From assembly GCA_963711495.1 (NCBI GenBank), contig CAVQEK010000013.1, positions 1,240,001 through 1,304,000 of the forward strand: DNA of 64,000 bases, in the 5' to 3' direction. The stretch comes from CAVQEK01 sp963711495. GTDB lineage: Bacteria > Bacteroidota > Bacteroidia > Cytophagales > Cyclobacteriaceae. Below are positions 62,378 through 64,000 of this stretch, piece after piece; position 1 is the stretch's first letter; every line of letters starts with the position of its first letter. The notes beneath the pieces were generated by a model that saw nothing but the letters and a program-made list of their open reading frames with translations, made no database searches and was not told where the DNA came from. The translations under genes and the position numbers were made by a program.

Positions 62378-63670
62378 ATGATAATAGATTTTAGGAGGTG
62401 CATAGCAACTTGTTTTGCATTCATATTATTATTTGCTTTTTCGACACTCAGCGCCCAACAAGATACCACTAAAACATCTTCTTCTGCCAGTGGCGGTATT
62501 CCAACCGATCCTGCTATAATTTCACAGGGCCAAACATTATTCAAAAACAACTGTTCGGTGTGTCATGCGGTACATGAACAGGTAGTTGGCCCGGCACTGG
62601 CTCATGTTTATGAGAAACAACCCATTGAGTGGATATATAAATTTGTAAAGAACTCTCAGTTGCTCATTCAGAGTGGCGATAAAGATGCGGTAGATATATA
62701 CGAGAAATTTAATAAAACTCAAATGCCGGCATGGGATCTGACCAATGATCAGATCCTCTCGATTATGGCATATATCAAATCTGAAACCGACAAAGGACCT
62801 GCCCAGACTGCTACCGCTTCAACTTCAGGAGGAACTACAACGACTAACCAGACTACTGGAGGAATGACTATTTCTTCGGGATATCTAACTGTTTTTTTGG
62901 TGGTATTGTTGGTGGTGCTGGCGATGATTCTGATTGTATTGATAATGCTTATTTCAGTACTTACCAGGTATCTGCGACAGAAGAAAGGTCTGGATGAAGG
63001 CGATCAGGAAATTATCGAACAAAAATTTGATTTAGGTAAACTTGTAAGAAGTCCGGCATTCATCTTTATCGTAAGCTTCATTTTTACAGCAGTGGTTTTA
63101 AAGACTGTGATAGATGGATTATATCATGTGGGTATACAGCAAGGATTTGCCCCGACACAACCCATCGCCTTTTCCCATAAAATTCACGCAGGCCAGTACA
63201 AAATTAACTGCCAGTATTGTCATACCGGCGTGATGAAAGCAAAAAACGCCAATATCCCTTCACCAAATATTTGTATGAACTGTCACCAGGTCATTACAAA
63301 AGTGACTGGGCAAGACCAACCCTCTCCGGAAATTGCGAAGATTCATAAGGCCATCGAAAATAATCAACCCATTGAATGGGTTCGGGTGCATACATTGCAA
63401 GACTTTGTATATTTCAACCACTCCCAGCATTACAATGTTGGGGGAATTGAGTGTCAAACCTGTCATGGTCCGGTTGAAGAAATGGAGGTGATCAGACAGT
63501 ATGCCCCATTGACCATGGGCTGGTGTATCGATTGCCATCGAAAAACGAATGTGAAAACCGAGAATAACCATTACTACGACAAACTGGTGGAATTACATTC
63601 AAAAGTTTCCAAAGACCCAATGAAGGTAGAAGATATCGGCGGATTGGAATGTTCGAAATGCCACTACTAA
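62378..63670 (+). CDS. actA: Alternative complex III ActA-type multihaem cytochrome c, with an extra N-terminal monohaem domain
   Basis: The protein has about 430 residues. A signal peptide (CFAFILLFAFSTLSAQ) is followed by a monohaem cytochrome c domain (CSVCH near residue 60, distal Met in QMPAWDL), a Gly/Thr linker and two membrane helices (YLTVFLVVLLVVLAMILIVL and AFIFIVSFIFTAVVLKTVI). The ActA pentahaem part has CQYCH, CMNCH, CQTCH, CIDCH and CSKCH. Six c-type haems are predicted. Alternative complex III oxidises quinol and reduces a cytochrome c or terminal oxidase directly. In Rhodothermus the monohaem subunit ActE is separate; here it is part of ActA. I use ATG 62378, not the TTG at 62351. 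actB follows. Confidence 0.9.
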   Translation: MIIDFRRCIATCFAFILLFAFSTLSAQQDTTKTSSSASGGIPTDPAIISQGQTLFKNNCSVCHAVHEQVVGPALAHVYEKQPIEWIYKFVKNSQLLIQSGDKDAVDIYEKFNKTQMPAWDLTNDQILSIMAYIKSETDKGPAQTATASTSGGTTTTNQTTGGMTISSGYLTVFLVVLLVVLAMILIVLIMLISVLTRYLRQKKGLDEGDQEIIEQKFDLGKLVRSPAFIFIVSFIFTAVVLKTVIDGLYHVGIQQGFAPTQPIAFSHKIHAGQYKINCQYCHTGVMKAKNANIPSPNICMNCHQVITKVTGQDQPSPEIAKIHKAIENNQPIEWVRVHTLQDFVYFNHSQHYNVGGIECQTCHGPVEEMEVIRQYAPLTMGWCIDCHRKTNVKTENNHYYDKLVELHSKVSKDPMKVEDIGGLECSKCHY

Positions 63671-63706
63671 TGAAAGTTGAACTGAAGGTTATCGCTTAAA
63701 ATATTT

Positions 63707-64000
63707 ATGAAGAAAAGTAAGAAACAATACTGGAAAGGTTTAGAACAGTATACCAATCATCCGGACTTTTTAAAATATCAGGAAAAAGAATTTCCGGATT
63801 ACTTACCATTCAATGCAGGAAAGCTGGAAGGAGAAGCTGGAAATTCCAGACGAGATTTCCTTAAATTAATGGGATTTAGCTTGGCGGCTGCTTCATTGGC
63901 TGCTTGTGAGGCGCCCATTAATAAAGCAATACCTTATTTAAACAAACCTGTAGATGTAGATCCGGGTATAGCGAATTATTATGCCTCAACCTATACCAAT
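63707..64000 (+). CDS. actB: Alternative complex III ActB (molybdopterin-like/Fe-S subunit), cut by window end
   Basis: The first 98 residues are present. They include MKKSKKQYWKGLEQY, LKYQEKEFPDYLPFNAG and a twin-arginine-type signal NSRRDFLKLMGFSLAAAS followed by LAACEAP. This N-terminus is characteristic of ActB, the large iron-sulfur subunit related to molybdopterin oxidoreductases. Family knowledge predicts a protein of roughly 1,000 residues continuing beyond the window. It starts 36 bases after actA, the usual order in this operon. Confidence 0.9.
   Translation, partial: MKKSKKQYWKGLEQYTNHPDFLKYQEKEFPDYLPFNAGKLEGEAGNSRRDFLKLMGFSLAAASLAACEAPINKAIPYLNKPVDVDPGIANYYASTYTN

Overview
The window reads as chromosomal DNA of a member of the Bacteroidota, most likely from the Saprospiria or a neighbouring lineage. 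The evidence is: two exact Bacteroidota-type promoters (TTTG, 19 bases, TAnnTTTG); type IX secretion (T9SS) sorting domains of both type A and type B; a PorP/SprF-family protein; a long-form amidophosphoribosyltransferase; a three-gene proton-translocating transhydrogenase; an alternative complex III operon; and an IS982-family element. The placement below phylum is inference.

Layout. (1) 1-8.5 kb holds housekeeping genes: the 3' part of cinA, a 2-oxo acid dehydrogenase E2, an M19 dipeptidase lipoprotein, an amidophosphoribosyltransferase-like protein, an A-type Fe-S carrier and thiL. (2) 8.5-11.8 kb is a minus-strand set pntAA-pntAB-pntB-dgkA. (3) 11.8-12.8 kb is AT-rich and nearly gene-free. 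(4) 12.8-40.6 kb is a large co-directional exopolysaccharide locus. It has a response regulator, a pseudo-receiver/sugar-transferase fusion, glycosyltransferases, an acyltransferase, an asparagine synthetase-like enzyme, methyltransferases, a flippase, an O-acyltransferase, a Wzz/BY-kinase, a polymerase, a half-size TolC-like protein, an ATP-grasp enzyme and two late glycosyltransferases. Embedded in it are a very large multidomain T9SS esterase (20.7-27.9 kb) and a small Cys-rich protein with a C-terminal membrane anchor. (5) 40.6-41.8 kb carries a decayed minus-strand gene. (6) 41.8-52.9 kb is a surface-protein locus. It has a beta-helix lipoprotein and a duplicate beta-helix fused to 23 PKD-like repeats. 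A type B sorting domain follows, one frame away, then a PorP/SprF protein with a SPOR-like C-terminus. (7) 53.2-54.2 kb is an IS982-family element with a broken transposase. (8) 54.5-58.7 kb is a second small surface-sugar module: ATP-grasp/HAD fusion, phosphoesterase, sugar aminotransferase and glycosyltransferase. (9) 59-64 kb holds a TerB-like protein, aconitase (one frameshift), and the start of the alternative complex III operon, actA (fused to an extra cytochrome domain) and actB.

Working together: locus 4 would build, flip, polymerise and modify a surface polysaccharide. Locus 6 resembles the SprB/SprF arrangement of gliding bacteria, where a giant repetitive adhesin is exported with a dedicated partner. 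The genes at the right edge belong to the TCA cycle and respiratory chain, consistent with aerobic life.

Data caution: eleven apparent single-base indels, many in or beside short homopolymers, fall between 20.2 and 23.3 kb, and single ones interrupt the adhesin end and aconitase. Local sequence error is a serious alternative to gene decay.
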